Source: Bacteroidota bacterium
GTDB taxonomy: Bacteria; Bacteroidota; Ignavibacteria; UBA10030; BY39
Direction: 5' to 3'
NCBI GenBank assembly: GCA_018830765.1
Contig: JAHJRJ010000199.1
Span: 1-8,488 of the forward strand
DNA length: 8,488 nt
Numbering within the stretch: the first letter of the stretch is position 1; the number at the start of each line of letters is the position of its first letter. The position numbers and the translations under genes were made by a program. The notes beneath the pieces were generated by a model, which was not told where the DNA came from, searched no databases, and was given only the letters and a program-made list of their open reading frames with translations. Positions 1 to 7,218 of the stretch are shown in pieces.

Positions 1-1173
1 CATAATTTTTCTTAAAAAAGCAGGCTTATCGGAATTTGATTTATTTATTCTCTCTCGATTATCTTCATTAAATGACCGATGAATCAAAGGATTTATATCG
101 AATCCACCCTTGCGTATAACCGTCGGCTCTTCATACTTCTGTATCTCTTGAATACCCGATGGTATCCTTTCTATTATTTTAGGGTCTTTTTTCGGCTGTC
201 TGACAGAGCCAGTCCCACGTTTATTAAACCCCGTAGCGATTACAGTAACCATAATATCGTCGCCGAAGCTCTCATCAACAACAGCTCCCATAATCATGTT
301 GGCGTCTTCGCCCGCAGCTTCTTTAATAACGCTGACAGCTTCATCGAATTCAACCGCCGACATATTTGGTCCGCCCGAAACGTTGACAAGCACACCTTGA
401 GCGCCGGCTATCGAAACACCGTCGAGCAGCGGACTGGAGATAGCTTCCTGAGCGGCTTCGATTGCTCGGTTTTCTCCGCTTGCTCTTCCACTTCCCATAA
501 GAGCGTCACCCATCTCACGCATCACTGTTCTGACGTCTGCAAAATCGACGTTGATGTAGCCGGGAATAGTAATCAATTCGGAAATCCCGCGTGTTGCGTT
601 ATGCAAAATTTCGTTCGCTTTTTCAAAGGCGACTGTAAGCGGTGTATTCCTTTCGACGATAGATAACAGTTTTTGATTAGGTATTACTATTAACGTATCA
701 ACGTGTTTTTTTAATTCTTCAATACCCGCGTCCGCGAAAGCCATTCGTTGTTTGCCTTCACAATTAAACGGTTTTGTAACAATACCGACAACTAAAGCGC
801 CATTGGTTCGGGCAATATTAGCCACGATAGGGGCGCCGCCAGTTCCTGTGCCACCGCCCATTCCAGCAGTTACAAAAACCATATCGCTGCCGGCTAATGC
901 GCGTGCTATCTCTTCCCTGTCTTCTTCGATAGCGCGATGTCCGATCGTAGGATCGCCGCCCGCACCCAATCCGCGGGTTAAGTTTTTACCGACTTGAATT
1001 TTATTCTGAGCTTTGTTTCTCTCGAGTGCTTGTAAATCGGTGTTGATTGCAAAGAAATCAACGCCTTGCAAACCCAAATCAATCATGCTGCTGATAGCGT
1101 TTCCACCACCGCCGCCGACACCGACTATCCGGAGTTTTGCCCCGCGATCTGATAAATTGTCAAGTTCTATCAC
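1..1173 (-). CDS. ftsZ: Cell division protein FtsZ (3' end just cut off by the window edge)
   Basis: FtsZ is the tubulin-like GTPase that polymerises into the cytoplasmic Z ring and recruits the divisome. The frame is open for 391 codons with no stop before base 1. Visible landmarks are the N-terminal nucleotide loop VGVGGGGGNA (about residues 17-26), the tubulin signature GGGTGTG at 106-112, and the T7 loop NVDFAD at 208-213, whose Asp210 and Asp213 are the family's catalytic acids. The globular core ends near ATGF at 316. A linker of about 65 residues follows, then the conserved C-terminal peptide DKPAFLRKIM (382-391) that in this family binds FtsA and other partners. Probably only a few residues and the stop are missing. 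The start is a GTG at 1173-1171 with AAGGAG eight bases upstream; an in-frame TAA at 1188-1186 excludes an earlier start. It is the last gene of the visible cluster and is separated from ftsA by 94 bases. Identity is essentially certain. Confidence 0.98.
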   Translation of the reverse strand, partial: MIELDNLSDRGAKLRIVGVGGGGGNAISSMIDLGLQGVDFFAINTDLQALERNKAQNKIQVGKNLTRGLGAGGDPTIGHRAIEEDREEIARALAGSDMVFVTAGMGGGTGTGGAPIVANIARTNGALVVGIVTKPFNCEGKQRMAFADAGIEELKKHVDTLIVIPNQKLLSIVERNTPLTVAFEKANEILHNATRGISELITIPGYINVDFADVRTVMREMGDALMGSGRASGENRAIEAAQEAISSPLLDGVSIAGAQGVLVNVSGGPNMSAVEFDEAVSVIKEAAGEDANMIMGAVVDESFGDDIMVTVIATGFNKRGTGSVRQPKKDPKIIERIPSGIQEIQKYEEPTVIRKGGFDINPLIHRSFNEDNRERINKSNSDKPAFLRKIM

Positions 1174-1181
1174 TTTTGTAT

Positions 1182-1187
1182 CTCCTT
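1182..1187 (-). promoter_or_regulatory. Strong Shine-Dalgarno site of ftsZ
   Basis: The minus strand reads AAGGAG here, followed by eight bases and the GTG start of ftsZ. It is the best match to a Shine-Dalgarno sequence in the window and fixes the non-ATG start. Several upstream genes have weak or no such site, so ftsZ appears able to load ribosomes independently. Confidence 0.85.
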
Positions 1188-1193
1188 ATGTTG

Positions 1194-1215
1194 TTAATTA
1201 TTGATCATTCATTAA
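1194..1215. promoter_or_regulatory. Imperfect AT-rich dyad upstream of ftsZ, possible operator
   Basis: This 22-base stretch is an imperfect palindrome centred on TGATCA (1202-1207), with 9 of 11 positions matching between the arms. It lies just upstream of the ftsZ ribosome binding site and downstream of the hairpin at 1223-1262, where a promoter or operator for ftsZ could sit. I could not identify a convincing -35/-10 pair or assign a known regulator. AT-rich dyads of this quality also occur by chance. Confidence 0.25.
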
Positions 1216-1222
1216 ATACTCG

Positions 1223-1262
1223 TCCGTCCATCCGTCCATAAGTTTGGACGGATTTGGACGGA
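1223..1262. repeat. Tandem-plus-inverted 8-mer repeat forming a hairpin between ftsA and ftsZ
   Basis: On the plus strand there are two tandem copies of TCCGTCCA (1223-1230, 1231-1238), a six-base loop TAAGTT, then two copies of the reverse complement TGGACGGA (1245-1252, 1255-1262) separated by TT. The result is a potential 16-pair stem with a two-base bulge, ten of the pairs being G-C. The left arm has a period of 8, while the right arm is a perfect period-10 repeat of TTTGGACGGA (1243-1262). The structure begins five bases after the ftsA stop. In the direction of transcription it is followed by CGAGTATTTAATG, with no T tract, so it is not a standard intrinsic terminator for ftsA. A role in mRNA processing, 3'-end protection or attenuation, or membership of a dispersed repeat family, are the obvious possibilities. 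Confidence 0.85.
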
Positions 1263-1267
1263 TTTTC

Positions 1268-2506
1268 TTACATTTCCTTAAACCATTCGGACATTTTCTT
1301 GAGAATGTTATGTATGGATTTTCTTTTTCTTCCGTTTCGAGGTATACGGAATATATCTTCTCTATTTCGTAGTCCGTATAACACTAAACCTACACTCGTT
1401 GCATAAATCGGGTTTTCTACTTCGCGAACAAGTCCCGCCTTGAAACCCGACGGGATTCCGATTTTTACCGGCATCCCTAAAACTTCGCGTGCTAATTCGG
1501 CAGTGCCTTTTATCAAAGAACCACCACCCGTAAGCACTATACCGGCAGAGAGATGCTTTGATGAACCGGAACGTTTAATCTCTAATAATGCAATCTCTAA
1601 AATTTCCTCCATACGCGGTTGAATTATTTGTGCAACCAATCGTTTATTCACTTCAATGGGGGGCCTGCCGCCGATTCCGGGTAATATAATAGCTCCGTCG
1701 TCAACAACACTTGGAACATAAGCGAAACCGTGTTGGCATTTTAATTTCTCGGCTTGCTCGGTAAGAATGCCGAGAACTTTACGCAAGTCGTTCGTTACTT
1801 GATTACCAGCGATAGGAATTACTGCGGTATGACGGATTGTACGATCTTCGAAAACTGCTAAATCGGTTGTTCCTCCGCCAACGTCTAACAGTGCAATTCC
1901 AACTTCTTTTTCTTCTTCGTCAAGTACCGAATAGCTCGACGCTAACGGTTCGAGAACAATATCGTGAATCTGAAGCCCCGCTCTCTCGACACACTTGTAT
2001 ATATTTTGAGCAGCAGATATTAAACCGGTAATGATATGCACGTTCGCTTCTAACCGTACACCCGACATACCGACAGGATCTTTTACTCCGTCCTGACCGT
2101 CAATAATAAACTCTTGTGGGATTACGTGTATAATTTTTCTGTCTGCCGGTAATGCAACGCGTTTTGTATCTTCAATCAATCTATTTACATCCGACTTCGT
2201 TATATCGTTTTCCGGGTTACTGATTGCTATTACGCCGCGGCTCTGAAAACTTTTTATATGCTCGCCCGCAATGCCAACAATTACAGATTGTATTTTTATT
2301 CCGGAGCGGGATTCAGCTTCCGCGATCGAACTATTAATCGACCTTACAGTTTTCTCGATGTTGGTTACCACGCCTCGCGTTATCCCATCGGACGGACTTA
2401 ATCCAACACCTAAAATATTGATATTATCCTGTTCATCAATTTTTGCTACTACGGCACATACTTTTGTTGTGCCGATATCAAGACCCACTAAAATATCATT
2501 TTCCAT
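1268..2506 (-). CDS. ftsA: Cell division protein FtsA
   Basis: FtsA is the actin-like ATPase that tethers FtsZ filaments to the cytoplasmic membrane and signals to late divisome proteins. The 412-residue product matches the usual family length of about 400-420. It carries the phosphate-1 motif GLDIGTTKV (8-16), the FtsA-specific 1C domain (about 84-165, with IPQEFIIDG at 129-137), the phosphate-2 motif DVGGGTTD (208-215) and the adenosine motif GIVLTGGGS (322-330). A basic amphipathic C-terminal helix from about 395 to 412, ending SEWFKEM, is the expected membrane-targeting sequence. The frame stays open to a possible start at 2563, which would add 19 charged residues and overlap ftsQ. I chose the ATG at 2506 because the conserved MENDILVGLDIG begins there and AAGGA lies five bases upstream. 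The gap to the ftsQ stop is 11 bases, and the hairpin repeat follows the stop directly. Confidence 0.97.
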   Translation of the reverse strand: MENDILVGLDIGTTKVCAVVAKIDEQDNINILGVGLSPSDGITRGVVTNIEKTVRSINSSIAEAESRSGIKIQSVIVGIAGEHIKSFQSRGVIAISNPENDITKSDVNRLIEDTKRVALPADRKIIHVIPQEFIIDGQDGVKDPVGMSGVRLEANVHIITGLISAAQNIYKCVERAGLQIHDIVLEPLASSYSVLDEEEKEVGIALLDVGGGTTDLAVFEDRTIRHTAVIPIAGNQVTNDLRKVLGILTEQAEKLKCQHGFAYVPSVVDDGAIILPGIGGRPPIEVNKRLVAQIIQPRMEEILEIALLEIKRSGSSKHLSAGIVLTGGGSLIKGTAELAREVLGMPVKIGIPSGFKAGLVREVENPIYATSVGLVLYGLRNREDIFRIPRNGRKRKSIHNILKKMSEWFKEM

Positions 2507-2511
2507 TTCTA

Positions 2512-2516
2512 TCCTT
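2512..2516 (-). promoter_or_regulatory. Shine-Dalgarno site of ftsA, deciding its start
   Basis: The minus strand reads AAGGA here, five bases before the ATG at 2506-2504, and lies just after the ftsQ stop codon (2520-2518). It supports the shorter FtsA start over the upstream in-frame candidate at 2563. Confidence 0.65.
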
Positions 2517-2517
2517 T

Positions 2518-3312
2518 TCAAATCATTGTTTCTAAAGATTTTTTTACTTCTTCTGGTTTCCATCTCACAACAACCTGGTCGTTAAATCGTACGTCAACCG
2601 ACTCTAAATTACCCGCACCTTTTGGGATAACGAACTGTCTCCAGAACGTTGACAGCAGTTGAAGTTTTTTATTGTATTGTTCCCTTCCGATGTTTATGGG
2701 AATTCCATAATCGGAAGTGTAAATAAATATATCGCGTCCGTGGTTTAAATTTATCTCCGATATCAAATAGTATAAATCTTCATCCACATCCAACGATGAT
2801 GTCAAAATCGAAAGGGCAATAGTTACATCAGCGGACGGAACTTTGTCACCCGCGACAAATGCAAGCCCCGAACTATTCGGGGCAAGCATATTTGTTCCAT
2901 AACCGGAGATGACCGGCAGGTCGAGTATTACATTCGATTGAATTTTCGAAAGTAAAACTCCTTCACTGTCGATATACCAAGTTTTACCTAAATTCAGGTT
3001 GGCTATCGGGCGACGCTCTCTAACGTCTATATGTACAACTCCGTTCATCTTCCTTGTAATAATCACTTCTTTTATATATTTCTGAACCAACAAACGATTC
3101 CGCACCGAGTCCAACGATACATCATAAAATCCGTCACCGACTTTTATTCCCGCAAGTTTCAGGATTTCATTTTCATTCACCATGTATTCATTTTCAACTT
3201 CGATATTTTCAATAGATAATATTTTTTTCCATTGATGCGCAAAACCGCATATCGTTAAAAATGACACTAATGTAAATACGAATACAATTATATATACTGT
3301 TCTTTGATTCAT
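2518..3312 (-). CDS. ftsQ: Cell division protein FtsQ/DivIB
   Basis: FtsQ is a bitopic divisome scaffold that in characterised bacteria links the cytoplasmic ring to the FtsB/FtsL and FtsW/FtsI septal synthesis complex. The 264-residue product has a short cytoplasmic N-terminus and one membrane segment (about 6-24). A POTRA-like domain follows (about 33-101, starting ILSIENIEVENE and ending in VHIDVRERRPIA), then a beta domain from about 104 to 252 that ends in the characteristic VDVRFNDQVVVRW (239-251). Its length is typical. The ATG overlaps the murB stop by four bases (ATGA, 3312-3309), and no good ribosome site is visible upstream, so translation is probably coupled to murB. Sequence conservation in this family is low; the call rests on architecture, the C-terminal strand motif and the position before ftsA. 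Confidence 0.93.
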   Translation of the reverse strand: MNQRTVYIIVFVFTLVSFLTICGFAHQWKKILSIENIEVENEYMVNENEILKLAGIKVGDGFYDVSLDSVRNRLLVQKYIKEVIITRKMNGVVHIDVRERRPIANLNLGKTWYIDSEGVLLSKIQSNVILDLPVISGYGTNMLAPNSSGLAFVAGDKVPSADVTIALSILTSSLDVDEDLYYLISEINLNHGRDIFIYTSDYGIPINIGREQYNKKLQLLSTFWRQFVIPKGAGNLESVDVRFNDQVVVRWKPEEVKKSLETMI

Positions 3313-4211
3313 TCGCTTTTGCCGAAACCTAAAAGTTTTAACTCTAATTCGAGATAGACATCGAATTTTTGTTCAACAATTTCTTTGCAAGTTTGAATCA
3401 GACCGAGAACATCTTCAGCTTTTGCGTTTCCTAAATTCACGATGAAATTTGCGTGTTTTTCTGAAATTTGTGCGTTCCCGATTCGTAAACCTTTCAAGTC
3501 GGCATCTTCGATTAATTTTGCCGCATAATTACCGGGAGGATTTTTGAATACACTACCAGAATTCGGATAGTTCAAAGGTTGCGTGAGATTTCGTTTCTGC
3601 AAATATTCGATACGAGTTTTCTGCATCTCATCAATATTCCCGTCTGGTAATTCGAATACAGCGCTTATAATTATGTCATTTAAAAATGCCGAAGTCCGGT
3701 ATGCGAAATTCGCATCCTGTTTTTTGACTCGTATTAGTTTGCCGTTGCGAACAACTTCGACATCTACGATGTAATCCGAGATTTCATATTTGTACGCGCT
3801 TGCATTCATCACTATCGCACCGCCTATCGTCCCCGGAATCCCCGCCAACTTCTCGACGCCTTGCTTACCGTTCTGAATACAAAAGTCAACGAACCGCGCA
3901 AGCATAACACCCGATTCTACTTCTACTAATCCGTCAACTAGTTTAATTTGTTTTAGTCCTTGTTCAAAATTTATCACTATTTCCCTGATACCCGCATCGC
4001 TTACCAGTATATTGCTTCCATTTCCGATGACAGAATAATCTATCCCATTTTGCTGTAGATATACTGATAAATTAATTGCATCTCCTTTATCAGAGGGCAG
4101 CAGAAGTAAATCAGCCGGACCACCTATCTTAATAGAGGTGTGCTTGTTCAGCGGTTCGTTGACTAGTATTTCGCCTTTAAAAAATTGTTTTATATCAGCA
4201 ATCGAAATCAT
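3309..4211 (-). CDS. murB: UDP-N-acetylenolpyruvoylglucosamine reductase MurB (short type)
   Basis: MurB is the cytoplasmic FAD enzyme that reduces UDP-GlcNAc-enolpyruvate with NADPH to give UDP-MurNAc, the second committed step of peptidoglycan precursor synthesis. At 300 residues it is the shorter, Bacillus-like type. Visible motifs are NKHTSIKIGGPAD (22-34), GNGSN in the FAD site (63-67), GIPGTIGGAIVMNASAY (124-140), YRTSAF with the conserved Arg172 (171-176), and NSGSVFKNP (217-225), in which Ser220 aligns with the proton-donating serine. Glu290 in LELKLLG aligns with the conserved C-terminal glutamate, so the active site looks intact. It starts nine bases after the murC stop and overlaps ftsQ by four bases. 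No Shine-Dalgarno sequence is visible before the ATG, and an in-frame stop 12 bases upstream leaves little room for another start, so expression probably depends on coupling to murC. Confidence 0.97.
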   Translation of the reverse strand: MISIADIKQFFKGEILVNEPLNKHTSIKIGGPADLLLLPSDKGDAINLSVYLQQNGIDYSVIGNGSNILVSDAGIREIVINFEQGLKQIKLVDGLVEVESGVMLARFVDFCIQNGKQGVEKLAGIPGTIGGAIVMNASAYKYEISDYIVDVEVVRNGKLIRVKKQDANFAYRTSAFLNDIIISAVFELPDGNIDEMQKTRIEYLQKRNLTQPLNYPNSGSVFKNPPGNYAAKLIEDADLKGLRIGNAQISEKHANFIVNLGNAKAEDVLGLIQTCKEIVEQKFDVYLELELKLLGFGKSE

Positions 4212-4220
4212 CAGAATGTA

Positions 4221-5606
4221 TTATTTTTTTTCTTTCATTTTATTTAAAAATTCGTTTGCGAACTTCGTAATATCACCCGCGCCCATCGTTATCACGATAT
4301 CGCCGCGTTTTACAATTTTCAACAGATAATCGGAAACATTTTTCTTATCTTGAACATAATGAACTTCTTTATGTCCGAATTGTTTTGCTGCGTTAGCAAT
4401 CAGCTCGCCCGTAACGCCTTGTATCGGTTCTTCGCGAGCGGGATATACGTCAGTAACTACCAGAACGTCGGCGAGTAAAAACGACTTACCGAAATCTTCA
4501 TAAAAATCTCTTGTGCGGGAGTAGAGATGCGGCTGAAACACGCATACTACACGTCTTCGCCATCCCGACTTTACACCTGACAAAGTCGCTTTACATTCCG
4601 TCGGATGATGGGCATAATCGTCATAAACAGTTATTCCGTTAACTTCACCTTTCTTATCCCATCTTCGATATACGCCTGTAAATTTTTCGATGCCGGATTT
4701 TACTTTTTCGAATGGAATATTTAATTCCAATCCGACTGCGATTGCGGCAAGTGCGTTAAGCACGTTATGCTTGCCGGCAGTTTGAAGCGTGATTTGTCCG
4801 AGTTCAATATTTTCTTTTATTAGAGTAAACTTCGACGTATCCTCTTTATAAAAAATTTCTGCCGCCTGTAAGTCGGCTTGCGGGTTTAATCCGTATGTGA
4901 TAATTTTTTTGTGCGACATTTGAAGCATTATGTCTTGAAGAGCCGGCTCATCGAGACATAATACAACAAAACCGTAGAATGGCACTTTTGTCGCAAACTG
5001 CACGAATGCACTTTTTATATCTTCTAAATCACGATAACAATCGAGATGGTCAGTTTCTAAAGTAGTCAGTACGGCAATTGTCGGAGCGATTGACAAGAAC
5101 GACCTGTCAAATTCGTCAGCTTCTACTACGATGTAGTCACCTTTACCAAGCCGGGCGTTCGACCCGCCGAATCCGTGCAGCATACCACCCACAATTACTG
5201 TGGGGTCAAGCCCGCCTTCCAACAACACTAGGCTAATCATCGAAGTGGTGGTTGTTTTACCGTGAGTACCGGCAATACCGATTCCGTATTTCAAGCGCAT
5301 AACCTCTGCAAGCATTTCTGCCCTGCGGATTATCGGGATTTTCCGCCGCTTTGCCTCGATAACTTCCGGATTATCGAAAGTCACTGCCGACGAGTACACC
5401 AGAGCGTCAACATCGTCTTTGATATTTTGAGGAGAATGACCTTCAAATATTTCTGCGCCGAGATTTTGCAGCCGGTCTGTAACTTCGCTTAACGCTTTGT
5501 CTGAACCGCTCACTTTAAAATTTTGATCGAGTAGGATTTCGGCAATACCGCTCATACCGATTCCACCGATTCCGACAAAGTGTATTTTCTTTATGGATGA
5601 AAACAT
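4221..5606 (-). CDS. murC: UDP-N-acetylmuramate--L-alanine ligase MurC
   Basis: MurC is the cytoplasmic ATP-dependent ligase that adds L-alanine to UDP-MurNAc, beginning the stem peptide. Counted from the chosen start it has 461 residues, normal for the family. The N-terminal Rossmann-like domain carries HFVGIGGIGMSG (9-20). The central ATPase domain has the P-loop GTHGKTTTT (113-121), ADEFDRSF (163-170), TLETDHLD (182-189) and GKHNVLNALAA (278-288). The C-terminal domain has YDDYAHHPTE (328-337) and FQPHLYSRT (357-365). All key residues are present. An in-frame ATG at 5627 would add seven residues and overlap the preceding gene by 17 bases, with GGAG only two bases away. I prefer 5606, where MFSSIKKIHFVGIGG begins, four bases after the upstream stop. 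Neither start has an ideally spaced ribosome site, so coupling is likely. Confidence 0.97.
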   Translation of the reverse strand: MFSSIKKIHFVGIGGIGMSGIAEILLDQNFKVSGSDKALSEVTDRLQNLGAEIFEGHSPQNIKDDVDALVYSSAVTFDNPEVIEAKRRKIPIIRRAEMLAEVMRLKYGIGIAGTHGKTTTTSMISLVLLEGGLDPTVIVGGMLHGFGGSNARLGKGDYIVVEADEFDRSFLSIAPTIAVLTTLETDHLDCYRDLEDIKSAFVQFATKVPFYGFVVLCLDEPALQDIMLQMSHKKIITYGLNPQADLQAAEIFYKEDTSKFTLIKENIELGQITLQTAGKHNVLNALAAIAVGLELNIPFEKVKSGIEKFTGVYRRWDKKGEVNGITVYDDYAHHPTECKATLSGVKSGWRRRVVCVFQPHLYSRTRDFYEDFGKSFLLADVLVVTDVYPAREEPIQGVTGELIANAAKQFGHKEVHYVQDKKNVSDYLLKIVKRGDIVITMGAGDITKFANEFLNKMKEKK

Positions 5607-5610
5607 AATA

Positions 5611-6102
5611 TTATTCCATATCTCCAAATTTTATGTCTCGCATTTTTCTTTGTGGTACTTTTTTTCCTATTTCGTGAATTAGCTGGAGGAGTTCTTTTTG
5701 ATGTTCATACCTACCGATACGAATCCTGAAAAGTCGCTTCCTGTTTTTTATTTTGAAGACGATGACTTTGGATCTGCCTGCAGTTCGCACCGACCGCTCG
5801 CGACCGATATACATCCATTCGATATCTGAAAATTTTATCTCGCGTTCATGAAACTTGTTGTGAAAAACAATCGAATCGTCTTTGATTATTAACCGCTTGC
5901 TTCTTATACTGTTCATTATTAAAACAGCAAATGAAAGAACCACAAAAAGTATGATTATATACAGAATTGGATCGCGGAAGACGAGCAAGAACGAATCTTC
6001 GATAATGCTTCCCCTGAAACCGGCATATACTATTAGTGTAATCAAGTATATTATTGCCTGCTGATAATAAAAGTCGAGTTTGTATTTAAACGCTTTTTCC
6101 AT
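5611..6102 (-). CDS. Small membrane protein with a PH-like cytoplasmic tail, function unknown
   Basis: I do not recognise this 163-residue protein as a named family. It has two hydrophobic segments (about 13-29 and 46-64) joined by a short loop. A basic, soluble tail (65-163) follows, whose alternating hydrophobic pattern (RLIIKDDSIVFHN, REIKFSDIEWMYIGRE, VIVFKIKNRKRLFRIRIG) and closing helix (EHQKELLQLIHEIG) resemble bacterial PH-like domains. That fold assignment is an inference from pattern only. The tail is rich in Arg and Lys, so contact with membrane lipid or nucleic acid is possible. It starts five bases after the murG stop and ends four bases before murC, so it is almost certainly co-expressed with the wall-precursor genes. 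It is not part of the canonical cluster, in which murC usually follows murG directly. It is a real gene: there is no frame break and the spacing is operon-like. Confidence 0.8.
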   Translation of the reverse strand: MEKAFKYKLDFYYQQAIIYLITLIVYAGFRGSIIEDSFLLVFRDPILYIIILFVVLSFAVLIMNSIRSKRLIIKDDSIVFHNKFHEREIKFSDIEWMYIGRERSVRTAGRSKVIVFKIKNRKRLFRIRIGRYEHQKELLQLIHEIGKKVPQRKMRDIKFGDME

Positions 6103-6107
6103 ATCGA

Positions 6108-7217
6108 TTACCCCATATCTATTATTTTATTTGCAATCACTAAAGCTGCATCCGGTTTGCCTAACTTTAAACTTTTGCCGGACATCTCTTTGCATAAATT
6201 CTCATCTTTAACTAAATTTAAAATCATTTCTCCGAGTTTGCTGCCTGTATCTTTATCGGTTACCATCAAGGCAGCATCCGCATCTGCCAGCGTTCGTGCA
6301 TTTATCGTTTGATGGTCGGCTGCTGCATACGGATACGGAACCAATATCGCGGGCTTGCCAGCGCGGGTTAATTCGGCAATCGTTGTCGCCCCCGACCTGC
6401 ATACTACAACGTCTGCGGCAGCATAAGCGTATTCCATTTTATCTATAAACTTTCCTGACCAAATGCCTTTCGAATTATCTAACTTTTTTTCGCTCAGCAT
6501 TAAATTAATTCTATCGTAATCTTTTTCGCCTGTCTGCCAAATTAGTTGGACATTATTTTGTATCAAAGTGTCGAGAAATTTCAAAATAGCATTATTGATT
6601 GAAACAGCGCCTAAACTTCCGCCGAAAACTAGAACCTTTTTTTTATTTTCATCCAGTTCGAAGAATTTTATTCCTTCTTCTTTAGATATTTTACCGATAA
6701 TTTCACGAGTCGGATTCCCTGTAACTTCCGTATTTTTTGTTGTTTTCAGCCATTTTTTTGTTTCTTCAAACGTCAGAAAGACATGATTCATTCTCTTCGA
6801 CAGCAATCTCGTAACTATACCGGGAAAACTGTTCGATTCGTGGATTACGGTTTTAACACCCATCAATGAAGCGGCAAACAGAACGGGACCGCACACGTAA
6901 CCGCCTGTTCCAATGACGACATCGGGTTTGAATTTATTTATGATATTTAAAGATTGTAACATTGCTACTTTTACTTTAATAGGGAATAAAATATTTTCTA
7001 ACCGTAAAAAACGCTGGAATCCGCTAATCCAAATCGTTCGAAAGTTATATTCTTTTTGTGGTAAAACACGCGCTTCGATTTTATTCTTTGTGCCGATAAA
7101 AAGTATTTCGGCATTGGGCTGAAGCTTTTTGACCTCATCGGCAATTGCGATTGCCGGAAACAGATGTCCGCCTGTTCCGCCGCCTGCAAACAAATATTTT
7201 TTAGAAGCACGTTTCAC
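6108..7217 (-). CDS. murG: Lipid II synthase MurG (undecaprenyl-PP-MurNAc-pentapeptide GlcNAc transferase)
   Basis: MurG is the peripheral inner-face membrane glycosyltransferase (family GT28, GT-B fold) that moves GlcNAc from UDP-GlcNAc to lipid I, forming lipid II. The 369-residue product has the usual length. The N-terminal acceptor domain shows GGGTGGH (12-18) and GTGGYVCGP (103-111). HESN at 126-129 replaces the more usual HEQN, and GNPTR lies at 167-171. The C-terminal donor domain has GGSLGA (199-204), RSGATTIAEL (274-283) and PYPYAAADHQ (294-303), the UDP-GlcNAc site. The start is a GTG at 7217-7215, one base after the TGA of the preceding gene; the first glycine loop begins 11 residues in, as expected. 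The GAGG just before it is too close to be an ideal ribosome site, so the spacing suggests translational coupling. Confidence 0.97.
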   Translation of the reverse strand: MKRASKKYLFAGGGTGGHLFPAIAIADEVKKLQPNAEILFIGTKNKIEARVLPQKEYNFRTIWISGFQRFLRLENILFPIKVKVAMLQSLNIINKFKPDVVIGTGGYVCGPVLFAASLMGVKTVIHESNSFPGIVTRLLSKRMNHVFLTFEETKKWLKTTKNTEVTGNPTREIIGKISKEEGIKFFELDENKKKVLVFGGSLGAVSINNAILKFLDTLIQNNVQLIWQTGEKDYDRINLMLSEKKLDNSKGIWSGKFIDKMEYAYAAADVVVCRSGATTIAELTRAGKPAILVPYPYAAADHQTINARTLADADAALMVTDKDTGSKLGEMILNLVKDENLCKEMSGKSLKLGKPDAALVIANKIIDMG

Positions 7218-7218
7218 C

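Noticed and set aside
79..666. 195-codon open frame on the plus strand
   Set aside because: It lies wholly antisense to the strongly conserved core and linker of ftsZ, has no recognisable domain, and its composition mirrors the reverse strand of ftsZ.
752..1204. Two plus-strand open frames (752-997 and 1013-1204) rich in proline and serine
   Set aside because: The proline-rich composition is the reverse complement of the glycine-rich nucleotide loops of ftsZ; there is no start context or known motif.
1223..1268. The ftsA-ftsZ hairpin as a Rho-independent terminator
   Set aside because: The T tract (TTTTCTT) follows the hairpin only on the plus strand, where no gene ends. In the direction of ftsA transcription the hairpin is followed by mixed sequence.
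2507..2563. Longer FtsA start adding 19 residues
   Set aside because: The extension is not FtsA-like, overlaps ftsQ by 46 bases, and the ATG at 2506 has its own ribosome site and the conserved N-terminus.
2271..2585. Plus-strand open frame of 104 codons
   Set aside because: It is antisense to the N-terminal part of ftsA, where the sense frame carries all FtsA signatures.
3300..3320. Possible missing ddl gene between murB and ftsQ
   Set aside because: Some clusters carry ddl here, but the ATGA overlap of murB and ftsQ shows no deletion scar or remnant; ddl is simply located elsewhere or absent from this cluster.
6998..7210. Minus-strand 70-codon frame within the start of murG
   Set aside because: It is an alternative frame inside the conserved N-terminal domain of murG, with no independent evidence of coding.
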